A DNA stretch of 64,000 bases from an uncultured Burkholderiaceae bacterium. GTDB taxonomy: Bacteria; Pseudomonadota; Gammaproteobacteria; Burkholderiales; Burkholderiaceae_F. Below, piece after piece: positions 33,988-42,783 of the stretch; within the stretch, counting starts at the first letter, position 1, and each line of letters begins with the position of its first letter. The DNA lies in assembly GCA_944390675.1 (NCBI GenBank), contig CALXQR010000003.1, positions 59,896 to 123,895 on the forward strand. Reading direction: 5' to 3'. A model generated the notes under the pieces. The model ran no database searches, was not told the DNA's origin, and was given only the letters and a program-made list of their open reading frames with translations. Made by a program: the position numbers and the translations under genes.

Positions 33988-35163
33988 ATGAACTCTTTCA
34001 AACTTTCTTCTTTAACTGCAGCCTTGGTTTTTGCAGTGGGTACAGCTCATGCGGCTTCTGTTGAGCTTTATGGTACGGTGGATACGGGGTTGCTGTACAC
34101 CCATGAATCCATTGACCAAAGTTATGCGGGTGAAAAAAGCCACGAAAATAATCACAGCTGGGGTTTGGCAAGTGGTACGAACACCTCAAGCGTTATTGGT
34201 CTGCGAGGGTCGGAAAACATAACGGAAGAATTGACCGTTGGTTTTGTTTTAGAAAATAGCTTCAATTCCGATGACGGCAGTTTTTCCGAGGATGGTATTT
34301 TCTTCGACAAAGAGTCTCAACTTTACGTAACTTCTACGTTTGGTACGTTAAGTATGGGGCGTATGGGTGCCCTGACGGCAGGTGAAGGAACGTACGATAT
34401 CTTTATGGCTAACGGCGATGCTATGGATGGTGGGTACGCTGATTACATCGGGGCGGGTTATTGGATGGATCGCGGAATCTATGACAATATGCTGACCTAC
34501 CAGACGCCTGAATTTGGCGGCATGACCGCATTTGCACAATACTCGTTCGGAACGTCAGGCGATGATGCCTTGCCCTCTCGTGATAAAGAACGCTATGCCG
34601 CATTAGGTGTTACGTATGCGGTAGGAAATTTCTCAGCCGTTGCAGTGGTCGACACGGTAATGAAGAATCGTCAGGTTGCCGGCGGCTATGATGCCAATAT
34701 TGATGACGCGATGGCTTTCAGCGTAGGTGCCAATTACGATTTAGGTTTCATGAAGCCTTTTGTCGGTTTCCAATACGGAAAACACGAACAAATGATCGGT
34801 GGCGTGCCTTCTGTGGAGCTTGAAGACGGAGAGGATTACATCGGTGATTTGGATGGATATGCGGTTGCTGTCGGTTCGGCATTTGCTGTTTGGGGCGGAG
34901 AGTTGCAAGTGTCTGCATACTATGCAGATGGGGACGGTGATGCTTATGGCTATTCAAGTGAGGGAATAGGTGCCGTTAAATTCGATACCAAACGCTACGG
35001 TGTTGCAGTCTTTCACAACTACGAGCTTAGCAAGCGTACCAGTCTTTATGCGGGTATTGGTTATGACCGTCAGGAGTTTGACAGTAAAGACTCTGATGGT
35101 GACAAAGGACATTATGAGCAAGACAGTGTGCAAGCCGGCATTGGCATTGTCCACAACTTTTAA
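33988..35163 (+). CDS. Gram-negative general porin (betaproteobacterial type)
   Basis: A 391-residue outer-membrane porin. The signal peptide ends HAA (about residue 23) and the mature start SVELYGTVDTGLLY is the classical first strand. GLRGSENITEELTVGFVLEN, FGTLSMGRMG and the final strand with GIGIVHNF and terminal Phe are typical of trimeric 16-stranded porins of Burkholderiales. Loops are rich in Asp and Glu, pointing to cation preference (inference). AAGGA lies 6 bases before the ATG. The Fur-like box in the leader suggests iron-dependent expression, unusual for a general porin. Confidence 0.93.
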   Translation: MNSFKLSSLTAALVFAVGTAHAASVELYGTVDTGLLYTHESIDQSYAGEKSHENNHSWGLASGTNTSSVIGLRGSENITEELTVGFVLENSFNSDDGSFSEDGIFFDKESQLYVTSTFGTLSMGRMGALTAGEGTYDIFMANGDAMDGGYADYIGAGYWMDRGIYDNMLTYQTPEFGGMTAFAQYSFGTSGDDALPSRDKERYAALGVTYAVGNFSAVAVVDTVMKNRQVAGGYDANIDDAMAFSVGANYDLGFMKPFVGFQYGKHEQMIGGVPSVELEDGEDYIGDLDGYAVAVGSAFAVWGGELQVSAYYADGDGDAYGYSSEGIGAVKFDTKRYGVAVFHNYELSKRTSLYAGIGYDRQEFDSKDSDGDKGHYEQDSVQAGIGIVHNF

Positions 35164-35187
35164 TTGAATTCAGCTCTCGGAAAATTA

Positions 35188-35223
35188 AACACCGCCAAGT
35201 TGAATGAACTCGGCGGTGTTTTG
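35188..35223. terminator. Bidirectional terminator after the porin
   Basis: AACACCGCCAAGTT (35188-35201) pairs with AACTCGGCGGTGTT (35207-35220), with one mismatch, followed by TTTTG (from 35218). It also serves the convergent MscS gene. Confidence 0.75.
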
Positions 35224-35230
35224 TCAGAAA

Positions 35231-36580
35231 TTAGGAAGATGAATCGTTGGTCGTTTTGATTTCGAGTTTGCCCTTGAGTGTGACATCTCTGATAGTGTAA
35301 GGAATCGAGATGTTTTCTTCGTTGAATTGTTCAAGCACTTCCTTCATGACGGTAGAGCGCAAAACGGACGTTCCTCTTTCCGGATCCCTCACCCAAAAAC
35401 TGAGTTTCAAATTAAGTCCGTCGTTACCGAAGCCTGTCATGACAGCCCAAGGTTGAGGATCGGCAAGGATGCGTTCTTGTTTCTTGGCGACTTCAACCAA
35501 AATAGCGAGCGCGCGGTCTACATCGCACTCATATCCGATGCTGGTCTCAATGCTCGAAACTGAGGCACGGTCCGTGAATGTGAAATTCTTAACGTTTTGA
35601 GTGACGAAGTTTTCATTCGGGATGATCATTTCTTCGCCGGAGAAGTTTCTCAAAACAGAGTAACGGGTCTTAATTTGCGTGATTTTGCCGTTAAAGCCGC
35701 CCACTTCCACCGTGTCGCCGATTTTGACGGAATGATCAAACAAAATGATGAAGCCTGAGATGTAGTTGGAGGCAATTTTTTGCAAACCGAAGCCCAGACC
35801 GACACCGATGGCACCGCCAAACACACTCAAAATCGTCAGATCCAACCCAACAGAGGAAAGGGAAATGATGATGGCCAAAATAATGAAGGCAACGTTGATC
35901 AGACGCGATAAAACGATCTTGAAATTATCATCAATGTCTTTGGCAGAAGCTAAGGCGTTGTTGCACAAGTTGGAGAGCCATTGCGCGACAATGATGGCCA
36001 CAATGACTGTAAAAATACCGACAAACAAAGCCCAAAGCGTTAAGGAATCCGTGCCGATCGGCAGGTTGATTTCCCTCATTGCCTGAATGAATTTAGGCAA
36101 AACGCCAATGATCTGCAGAAAAGCCAAGATCCAAAACAGACTATAGAGGGGGCGACGGAGCTGCTCTAAATAGCGAGACGATTCAAACACCTGCATTAAC
36201 AAAACGAGCAGCGCCCAAGCGTAAAACACTTGGTAGCCAATGTTAATCAGGTTGAAATTGTGTTCAGGTAAAAGACCTTTGTCTGCAATGACATACGCCT
36301 GCAGCGACAAAAAAAGTGCGGCGAAAACCGAGAAAAGCAACTTACTGATAAGTCTGAGAACAAAGCCCCAAAATTTATCTTTTATGGTGTCTTCTTGGAA
36401 AAGAGATTCCCAATCGAGCAGTTTGCGTCCCAGTGCTTTACTGACCAGAAGTGACAAAAAAATTGAAATAACCAAAGCGGCCACTTGAAACCAAAAGGCG
36501 CTTTGAGAGATTTCAGAGAAAACCGTCTGGCAGGTTTCTTGGATAAACGAAATAAACACTTGAGTGGAATTTTCTTCCAT
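35231..36580 (-). CDS. MscS-family mechanosensitive ion channel
   Basis: A 449-residue inner-membrane protein with about six hydrophobic segments before a C-terminal MscS domain. The pore-lining helix GGAIGVGLGFGLQKIASNYISG and the beta domain VGGFNGKITQIKTRYSVLRN, then IIPNENFVTQNVKNF, are typical. It is larger than E. coli MscS, closer to the YbdG/YjeP-like medium channels. It would open under membrane tension and release solutes. GAGGAAACA precedes the ATG at 36580; the longer frame to 36892 has no support and overlaps the divergent gene. Confidence 0.9.
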   Translation of the reverse strand: MEENSTQVFISFIQETCQTVFSEISQSAFWFQVAALVISIFLSLLVSKALGRKLLDWESLFQEDTIKDKFWGFVLRLISKLLFSVFAALFLSLQAYVIADKGLLPEHNFNLINIGYQVFYAWALLVLLMQVFESSRYLEQLRRPLYSLFWILAFLQIIGVLPKFIQAMREINLPIGTDSLTLWALFVGIFTVIVAIIVAQWLSNLCNNALASAKDIDDNFKIVLSRLINVAFIILAIIISLSSVGLDLTILSVFGGAIGVGLGFGLQKIASNYISGFIILFDHSVKIGDTVEVGGFNGKITQIKTRYSVLRNFSGEEMIIPNENFVTQNVKNFTFTDRASVSSIETSIGYECDVDRALAILVEVAKKQERILADPQPWAVMTGFGNDGLNLKLSFWVRDPERGTSVLRSTVMKEVLEQFNEENISIPYTIRDVTLKGKLEIKTTNDSSS

Positions 36581-36776
36581 TGTTTCCTCTTTTTTTGTTG
36601 GGCAAAACAATATCTGCGTCACAACACTAAACTGAAAACTCCAAGGTTTCAATAGAAAGAAAAAATTATCTTGTGACGAGCCGAAAAAAGGTACTTTTTG
36701 GGGCTTAACATTTTTTTTGCCATCTGTATCATAAGTGGAGAAATTTTTCGTTTTGGCGAAACAAAGGAAAGTCCAA

Positions 36777-38891
36777 ATGCAAAACCTCGACAAAATTATG
36801 AAACCCCGTGCTATTGCAGTGATCGGCGCTTCCACCAAGGCGCATACGATTGGCTCGGATATCATGAAGCGATTGCAGGAGTACGGATTCAAAGGAAAGA
36901 TCTATCCCGTCAATCCCAAAGGTGGAATCATTGAGGGCCTGCAGGCCTACCCCTCTGTTTTGGATGTGCCGGGTGAAGTCGATTTGGCCATTGTTGTCGT
37001 GAACGCAAAGTTTGTGCTTTCCACGATTGATCAGTGTCATGAAAAAGGCGTGGGCGGCTTGTGCGTTATTAGCGCAGGCTTCAAAGAAACGGGTAAAGAG
37101 GGCGCGGCTTTAGAACAAGCGTTACTCAAGAAAGTGCGCGATTACGGCATGCGCTGTGTCGGCCCCAACTGCTTGGGCGTGGTTAACACCCACCCGGATA
37201 TCCGTATGGATGGCTGCTTTGCTGAAAGTTTGCCCGAGCGCGGTGGTATCGGTTTTGTTTCGCAATCCGGTGCTTTAGGCGGCGGCATTCTCAATATTTT
37301 GAAAGACTTGAATTTGGGTTTTGCACAGTTTATTTCCATTGGCAATCAGGCCGATGTTAATGCTGAAACGGCCATTGAATACTGGGAAGACGAAGACGAC
37401 GTCAAGCAGATTCTTCTTTACATGGAATCCATCCAAAATCCGGCCAATTTCAGAGAACTTGCAAGCCGCGTTTCTAAGAAAAAACCGATTTTGGCGTTGA
37501 AGGCCGGCCGCAGTGCGGCAGGCGCCAGCGCAGCCTCTTCTCACACAGGCTCTTTGGCTGGCGCAGACAAGGCAGCCAATGCGCTTTTGACGCAGTCGGG
37601 CGTCATTCGTGAGTATTCCTTGGAAAATCTTTTTGCGACGGCGAAAGTCTTTGCCAACTGCCCCATCCCTCAGGGAGATCGCATTGCGATTATTACCAAT
37701 TCGGGCGGCCCCGGCATTATGGCAACGGATGCTGTCAGCGAATACGGCATGAAGATGGCGGCGCTCACGGATGAAACTAAAGAAAAATTGCGCTCCTTCT
37801 TGCCCGCGGCGGCTTCCGTTAAAAACCCTGTGGACATGATTGCTTCGGCCCCAATCGAGCATTACAAACAAACGCTTGAAACGGTGATCGCTGACGATAA
37901 CGTCGACATGGTGATCGTTATCTATTTGCCCTTCTTAGGCCTGAAGGACATTGATGTGGCGCAGGCGGTGATGGAAATCAAGGCTCAGCATCCTGAAAAG
38001 CCCATCGTGGGTGTTTTCATGACAAAGAGCGAATTTTTCTCGAAACTGTCCGACATGGAAGTCAATGTTCCGTTCTTCATGTATGCGGAACAAGCCGCTG
38101 ACGGTCTGAATCGTTTGAATCAACAGCGCATTTGGGTTCAAAAACCGGTCGGAAAGAAGCCTGTTTTTGATGTTGATCGCGAACGTGCGCGTCAGATTAT
38201 TCAGCAAAGCGTGGAACAAGGGCGTGACCAGCTCACTACGCGTGAAAGTATTGATGTTTTGGATGCATACGGCATCCGCGTGTGCCGATCTGGCTTTGCA
38301 CGTGATGAAGAAGAAGCGGTGGCTGTGGCCGACAAGGTCGGTTATCCCGTTGTTATGAAGATGACGTCCAAGACCACGTCGCATAAGACAGACGTGGGCG
38401 GCGTGCGCGTCAATATCCAAACGGAAGCTGAACTTCGTGCGCAATACCGCGACTTGATTGAAAAACTGAAGGAAAAGAATCTCTTGGACGGCCTTGAAGG
38501 TGTCATTATCCAGGAGATGGTTAAGGGCAATCGTGAAATGGTTTGCGGCGTGGCAACTGATCCGCAGTATGGCCACATGGTGATGTTCGGCTTGGGTGGC
38601 GTCTTTATCGAAGTCATGAAGGACGTGACCTTCCGCATGGCTCCGCTCACGGATGTCGACGCTGACGAAATGATTAAGGGCGTTAAGGCCTATAAGCTTT
38701 TGCAAGGCGCTCGAGGCACGAAACCTGCGCAGATGGAGCAATTACAGGAATGCCTGCTTCGCATTTCTCAGCTTGTTGGGGACTTCCCTGCGATTACCGA
38801 ACTCGATATTAATCCGCTGATTATCAGTGAAAAGAATGGAGAAGGAATCGCGGTTGACGGTCGCATTAAAGTCGACCTCAAGAAGTTCTAA
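36777..38891 (+). CDS. ADP-forming acyl-CoA synthetase (fused alpha-beta), acetate-CoA ligase family
   Basis: A 704-residue protein of the NDP-forming acyl-CoA synthetase family. The N-terminal CoA-binding Rossmann domain has AVIGASTKAHTIGSDI; the succinyl-CoA ligase-like part holds VGPNCLGVVN and the phosphohistidine segment ASSHTGSLAG; the C-terminal ATP-grasp domain starts near ESIDVLDAYGIRV and has MTSKTTSHKTDVGGV and AITELDINPL. Members convert acyl-CoA plus ADP and phosphate to acid, CoA and ATP, a substrate-level phosphorylation in fermenters, or act as acyltransferases. AAGGA is 8 bases before the ATG. Confidence 0.9.
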   Translation: MQNLDKIMKPRAIAVIGASTKAHTIGSDIMKRLQEYGFKGKIYPVNPKGGIIEGLQAYPSVLDVPGEVDLAIVVVNAKFVLSTIDQCHEKGVGGLCVISAGFKETGKEGAALEQALLKKVRDYGMRCVGPNCLGVVNTHPDIRMDGCFAESLPERGGIGFVSQSGALGGGILNILKDLNLGFAQFISIGNQADVNAETAIEYWEDEDDVKQILLYMESIQNPANFRELASRVSKKKPILALKAGRSAAGASAASSHTGSLAGADKAANALLTQSGVIREYSLENLFATAKVFANCPIPQGDRIAIITNSGGPGIMATDAVSEYGMKMAALTDETKEKLRSFLPAAASVKNPVDMIASAPIEHYKQTLETVIADDNVDMVIVIYLPFLGLKDIDVAQAVMEIKAQHPEKPIVGVFMTKSEFFSKLSDMEVNVPFFMYAEQAADGLNRLNQQRIWVQKPVGKKPVFDVDRERARQIIQQSVEQGRDQLTTRESIDVLDAYGIRVCRSGFARDEEEAVAVADKVGYPVVMKMTSKTTSHKTDVGGVRVNIQTEAELRAQYRDLIEKLKEKNLLDGLEGVIIQEMVKGNREMVCGVATDPQYGHMVMFGLGGVFIEVMKDVTFRMAPLTDVDADEMIKGVKAYKLLQGARGTKPAQMEQLQECLLRISQLVGDFPAITELDINPLIISEKNGEGIAVDGRIKVDLKKF

Positions 38892-39066
38892 TTTTGTGAG
38901 AACGGGCGTCCAATCGGGCGCCCTAAAAATAGCCAAAAAATATAATATATAAAATATAAAACACAAATATTGGGCAGGCAAAAGAGGTGAACAACTAGAT
39001 ACTGTGTCTGCGATAATTTGGCCTTTTTTGGGTTGCTTTAAAAAGTAAAAAAATATTTCAAAATCC

Positions 39067-39095
39067 TTGACTTAGTGCTCAAATCCTTTTAAATT
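39067..39095 (+). promoter_or_regulatory. Sigma-70 promoter of the dcw cluster
   Basis: TTGACT (39067-39072) and TAAATT (39090-39095) are spaced by 17 bases, 90 bases upstream of the mraZ start, and right before the MraZ-box repeats. This is the Pmra position. Confidence 0.65.
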
Positions 39096-39108
39096 TCGGT
39101 GTAAGAAA

Positions 39109-39133
39109 GTGGGAAAAAGTGGAAGTTTGTGCC
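39109..39133 (+). promoter_or_regulatory. MraZ-type direct repeats
   Basis: GTGGG (39109), GTGGA (39119) and GTGCC (39129) recur every 10 bases, with 5-base spacers, just downstream of the promoter. MraZ of E. coli binds TGGGN repeats with the same 10-base period, so autoregulation is likely. The third repeat is degenerate. Confidence 0.6.
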
Positions 39134-39184
39134 TAAAGGGGTGCAAGCCGCTTTTTGTCTGTGTTTGTTTTACCGGGTGGACTA

Positions 39185-39613
39185 ATGTTTCAGGGCACGT
39201 CTTTACTAGTGCTGGATGCAAAAGGCCGTCTCTCGTTACCTGCGAAGTATCGGGAGAGCCTTCTTGTGCCCTGTCAAGGTGAAGTAACGCTCACTCGCCA
39301 CCCGGATGGCTGTGTTTTGATTTATCCCCGGGCTGAATGGCTGCAGCTGCGCACGAAATTGGCTTCTTTGCCCTATTCTGCGCGTGCCCTGCAACGTGTG
39401 ATGATGGGTGGAGCGGTAGATGTGACCGCTGATGCCTCCGGCAGACTGTTGGTGCCGAATGATTTAAGAAGTATGTGCGGTTTGAATCGAGAAGTGACGC
39501 TTGTTGGCTTGGGGAATCATTTTGAATTGTGGGACCAATCAAAGTACATGCAATTTGAGGAAGCGGAATTAAAGAAAGGATTGCCGCCTGAGGTTTTTGA
39601 TTTGGTGCTCTAG
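39185..39613 (+). CDS. mraZ: Transcriptional regulator MraZ
   Basis: A 142-residue double SpoVT/AbrB-like DNA-binding protein that represses the dcw cluster. Repeated DxxGRLxxP elements are visible: LDAKGRLSLPAKYR and ADASGRLLVPNDLR. GNHFELWD is the family end motif. I chose the ATG at 39185 with GGTGGA upstream; an in-frame start at 39155 lies inside the leader. It heads the cluster; rsmH starts 8 bases after it. Confidence 0.95.
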   Translation: MFQGTSLLVLDAKGRLSLPAKYRESLLVPCQGEVTLTRHPDGCVLIYPRAEWLQLRTKLASLPYSARALQRVMMGGAVDVTADASGRLLVPNDLRSMCGLNREVTLVGLGNHFELWDQSKYMQFEEAELKKGLPPEVFDLVL

Positions 39614-39621
39614 GAGAGGGG

Positions 39622-40572
39622 ATGGACAAGCGTTTTACGCACCTCTCCGTGATGGCAGAGGTGGCGCCGCCATTGGTGGTTACGGATCCAAACGGTACGT
39701 ACGTCGATGCGACGTTCGGACGGGGTGGTCATTCTCGCCGCATTCTCTCTTTGCTTTCAGAAAAAGGTCAGCTTATTGCGTTTGATCGAGATCCGCAAGC
39801 TGTTGAATCTGCAAAAGAAATCAAAGATAACCGATTCCAGATTATCCACGCTCCCTTCTCACACATGCGTGAGGAGTTGTCCAATATCGGTATCCGTTCA
39901 GTCAATGGGATTTTCATGGATATTGGGGTCTCCAGCCCCCAAATCGATGATGCGTCCCGAGGATTTTCTTTCCGAATGGACGGCCCGCTTGATATGCGCA
40001 TGGACACTTCCTGCGGTCTGACCGCTTCTCAGTGGCTCGGCCAGGCCGAAGAGGATGAAATCGCCCGAGTGATTCACACGTTGGGCGAAGAGCGTTACGC
40101 CAAGAAAATCGCTCACGCCATTGTTCAGGCTCGCAACGTTTCGCCGATTGAAACCACCCGTCAATTGGCTGATTTGGTTGCAAAAGTTGTTCCCGTCAAC
40201 AAAAAGGACCCCTCTCAAAATCCGGCGACGAGAACCTTTCAAGCTATTCGAATTCACATCAATAGCGAACTTGATGAACTTGCTCAGGCGTTGCTCGCCT
40301 CAATGGACTTGCTCGTTGATGGCGGCAAAATTGGCGTGATTACGTTCCACTCTTTGGAAGACCGTATCGTCAAGCGTTTCTTTGACGAAAAGGCCCATCC
40401 GGAAAAGGCAGTGGATTCACGTTTGCCGCTGCGCAGCTTTGAGCTCCCGGCGGCAGAACTGACTGATATCCAACGTGTTTTGCCTACGCCGCAAGAGTGT
40501 GAATCTAACCCCAGAGCGCGAAGCGCCATACTGCGTTTAGCGACTCGTGTGCGAAACGGGAGGGTGTCATGA
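39622..40572 (+). CDS. rsmH: 16S rRNA m4C1402 methyltransferase RsmH
   Basis: A 316-residue SAM-dependent enzyme (MraW). VDATFGRGGHS is the SAM motif I, followed by FDRDPQAV, MDIGVSSPQIDDASRGFSF and GPLDMRMD, and ending with ARSAILRLATR. It methylates C1402 of 16S rRNA at N4. The ftsL start overlaps its stop by 4 bases (ATGA). Confidence 0.97.
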   Translation: MDKRFTHLSVMAEVAPPLVVTDPNGTYVDATFGRGGHSRRILSLLSEKGQLIAFDRDPQAVESAKEIKDNRFQIIHAPFSHMREELSNIGIRSVNGIFMDIGVSSPQIDDASRGFSFRMDGPLDMRMDTSCGLTASQWLGQAEEDEIARVIHTLGEERYAKKIAHAIVQARNVSPIETTRQLADLVAKVVPVNKKDPSQNPATRTFQAIRIHINSELDELAQALLASMDLLVDGGKIGVITFHSLEDRIVKRFFDEKAHPEKAVDSRLPLRSFELPAAELTDIQRVLPTPQECESNPRARSAILRLATRVRNGRVS

Positions 40573-40913
40573 TTCACTCTCCGCTTTTCCGTTTCGTTCG
40601 CCAACATGGCGCCATGATTACGATCGTGTTGCTGACGATTGCGGTTGTCTGGGTAGCGCTCTTGGTTGTGAATAATCAATACAAGGTTCGTGCGCTCATT
40701 TCTGATATTGAGCAGGAACAAGAGCTTTCTCGCCGACTGCTCGATGAGCAGCGTGAAATCAACATTGAGTTGGCCAAGGTTACTTTGCCCGGTTATATCG
40801 CCTCCGGCGCTAAAGAAATGGGGCTGGAACCTGCGAGAAACGAAAACACTGTCATTTTGCAGCCGAAACCGGTTCCGCGTTTTGTAACGCGTAAAGAGGG
40901 GGATCCGTCATGA
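40569..40913 (+). CDS. ftsL: Cell division protein FtsL
   Basis: A 114-residue bitopic protein: short cytoplasmic start, one membrane segment (MITIVLLTIAVVWVALLVV, about 16-34) and a periplasmic coiled coil (SDIEQEQELSRRLLDEQREI). It forms the FtsQLB bridge that activates FtsWI. It overlaps both rsmH and ftsI by 4 bases, as expected for translational coupling. Confidence 0.92.
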   Translation: MIHSPLFRFVRQHGAMITIVLLTIAVVWVALLVVNNQYKVRALISDIEQEQELSRRLLDEQREINIELAKVTLPGYIASGAKEMGLEPARNENTVILQPKPVPRFVTRKEGDPS

Positions 40914-42724
40914 TGATGAATCAACCCTGGTACCGTCGGCTGTTCAACAAAGTCAAGGCCAAGTGCTGTGCCTTCTGGAATGAAGACACCGCTCCGAAGA
41001 TGCCTAAGCGTTCCAAGGAACGCGATAAGGAATGGCAGGCTCTGGAAATTTCTCAAAACCGCTCGCACGTTGTGTTGGCGGCTTTGGTGGGGATTTTTGT
41101 TGTTTGCTTCCTCCGTGCCACTTACTTGCAATGCTTTAACACGGAATTTTTACAAAAGCAGGGCGAAGTGCGCTACGCACGCACAATGGAAATTGCTGCA
41201 GGACGCGGACAGATTTTTGACCGCAATGGCGTCGTGCTTGCAGCCTCTTTGCCGGCCAGAAGTATTTGGGCGACTACAAATCTGGTTAATGCAACTCCTC
41301 AGCAAATCGGCCAACTGTCGGATTTGTTGGGTGTTTCGGAGCGCACGCTTCAGAAACGCTTGGCTCGTAAAAATGCTTTCGTTAACTTGGCCCGGCAGGT
41401 GGATATGGATGTCGTGCGTCGGGTTCAGGCGATGCACTTGGAAGGTCTGACGTTTTCTCCTGACGTCAAGAGACATTATCCTGGCGGCGAAGTGTCCGCT
41501 CACATCGTTGGTTTCAATAACCGTGAGGATCGCGGTCAGGAAGGCGTTGAATTGGCTAACGATAAGACGCTTACCGGTCACAATGGTGCCCGCCGCGTGA
41601 TTCGAGACCGCTTGGGACACGTCATCGAAGAAATGTGGACTCAAGAGCCGACGCCTGGTCAGGACTTGTACCTTTCGATTGATTCACGAATCCAATACAT
41701 TGCCTACACAGCGGTTCGCAATGCTGTCGAAAAGCACCAGGCAAAGGCCGGTGCGGTTGTGGTGGCCGACTCCATTACCGGCGAAATCCTCGCGCTTGTC
41801 AGTTGGCCTGGATTTGATCCTAACGATCGCAGCACATTTACCTTTGACAAGATTCGCAATCGCGTAGTGACCGATACTTACGAACCCGGTTCGATTATGA
41901 AACCTTTCGCTATTGCAAAGGCGTTGGACATGGGTATCGTGCGTCCGGACAGTCTGATTGAAACATCCCCGGGGCGAATCATGGTGGCGGACCGCAAGAT
42001 CAGTGATACCCACGATTATGGTTTGCTGACGGTTTCTCAGGTTATCGCCAAGTCTTCGAACGTGGGTACAGTGAAGATTGCTTTGCAAATTCCTGCCCAA
42101 ACGCTTTGGGAAACCTATAGCCGATTGGGATTCGGTCAGGCTCCGCAGGTTGGCTTCCCCGGAGCAGTGGCCGGTCGTTTGCGTCCCGCCAAGACTTGGG
42201 GCCCGGTTGAACAGGCGACGATTTCCTACGGCTATGGTCTTTCGACATCTTTGATGCAGATTGCGCAAGCCTACACGGTCTTTGCCCGTAACGGTGACGT
42301 CATTCCGTTGACATTAATAAAGCAAGACCATCCGGCAGCCGGTGAACAGGTTTATCGTCCGGAAATCGCCCGTCAAATGCGCGCGATGATGATGACCACG
42401 GTGCACCGCGGCGGTACGGCCTCGCGCTTGAAGGTGACGGGCTATACGGTGGCCGGTAAAACAGGTACGGTCTACAAGGTTAAAAACGGTGAGTACGTTA
42501 AAGACTACGTGGCATCCTTCGTGGGTGTAGCTCCGGCAACTCAACCGCGTCTTGTCGTGGCTGTCATGATTGATGAACCGAAGGATTCCGGTCACGCGGG
42601 CGGTGTTGTTGCCGCGCCTGTGTTCGGTGAAGTAGTTGAGGCGGCTTTGCGCACGATGCTCGTCAATCCTGATGATCCGATGATGGTGGCCGGTGGCGGC
42701 TTGTTGGCAAATACTGCTCATTAG
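40910..42724 (+). CDS. ftsI: Peptidoglycan transpeptidase FtsI (PBP3)
   Basis: A 604-residue class B penicillin-binding protein, the septal D,D-transpeptidase partner of FtsW. A single anchor helix (about 55-76) follows a basic cytoplasmic tail. The pedestal domain starts near ARTMEIAAGRGQIFDRNG. The transpeptidase motifs are SIMK (Ser about 328), SSN (about 382) and KTGT (about 515). The ATG is the first of three tandem ATG codons at 40910. The cytoplasmic start has a basic ERDKEWQALE segment. Confidence 0.96.
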   Translation: MMMNQPWYRRLFNKVKAKCCAFWNEDTAPKMPKRSKERDKEWQALEISQNRSHVVLAALVGIFVVCFLRATYLQCFNTEFLQKQGEVRYARTMEIAAGRGQIFDRNGVVLAASLPARSIWATTNLVNATPQQIGQLSDLLGVSERTLQKRLARKNAFVNLARQVDMDVVRRVQAMHLEGLTFSPDVKRHYPGGEVSAHIVGFNNREDRGQEGVELANDKTLTGHNGARRVIRDRLGHVIEEMWTQEPTPGQDLYLSIDSRIQYIAYTAVRNAVEKHQAKAGAVVVADSITGEILALVSWPGFDPNDRSTFTFDKIRNRVVTDTYEPGSIMKPFAIAKALDMGIVRPDSLIETSPGRIMVADRKISDTHDYGLLTVSQVIAKSSNVGTVKIALQIPAQTLWETYSRLGFGQAPQVGFPGAVAGRLRPAKTWGPVEQATISYGYGLSTSLMQIAQAYTVFARNGDVIPLTLIKQDHPAAGEQVYRPEIARQMRAMMMTTVHRGGTASRLKVTGYTVAGKTGTVYKVKNGEYVKDYVASFVGVAPATQPRLVVAVMIDEPKDSGHAGGVVAAPVFGEVVEAALRTMLVNPDDPMMVAGGGLLANTAH

Positions 42725-42783
42725 TAAAACAGTCGATCTATCCGGTAGAAAATCCGCTTGAAAATTTTCATATTGAAGCTCTT

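Noticed and set aside
36581..36892. A 104-residue N-terminal extension of the MscS protein
   Set aside because: A clear GAGGAAACA ribosome site precedes the ATG at 36580, and the extension would overlap the divergent gene and its promoter.
37935..38741. A 268-codon antisense frame inside the acyl-CoA synthetase gene
   Set aside because: The sense frame carries all family motifs; the antisense protein is His/Asn/Phe-rich without any recognisable family.
38904..38923. GGGCG/CGCCC hairpin after the acyl-CoA synthetase as a terminator
   Set aside because: Only five pairs with a 10-base loop and no T-tract; too weak to list.
41684..42268. Antisense frame of 194 codons inside ftsI
   Set aside because: It overlaps the transpeptidase domain with all catalytic motifs; no independent evidence for expression.
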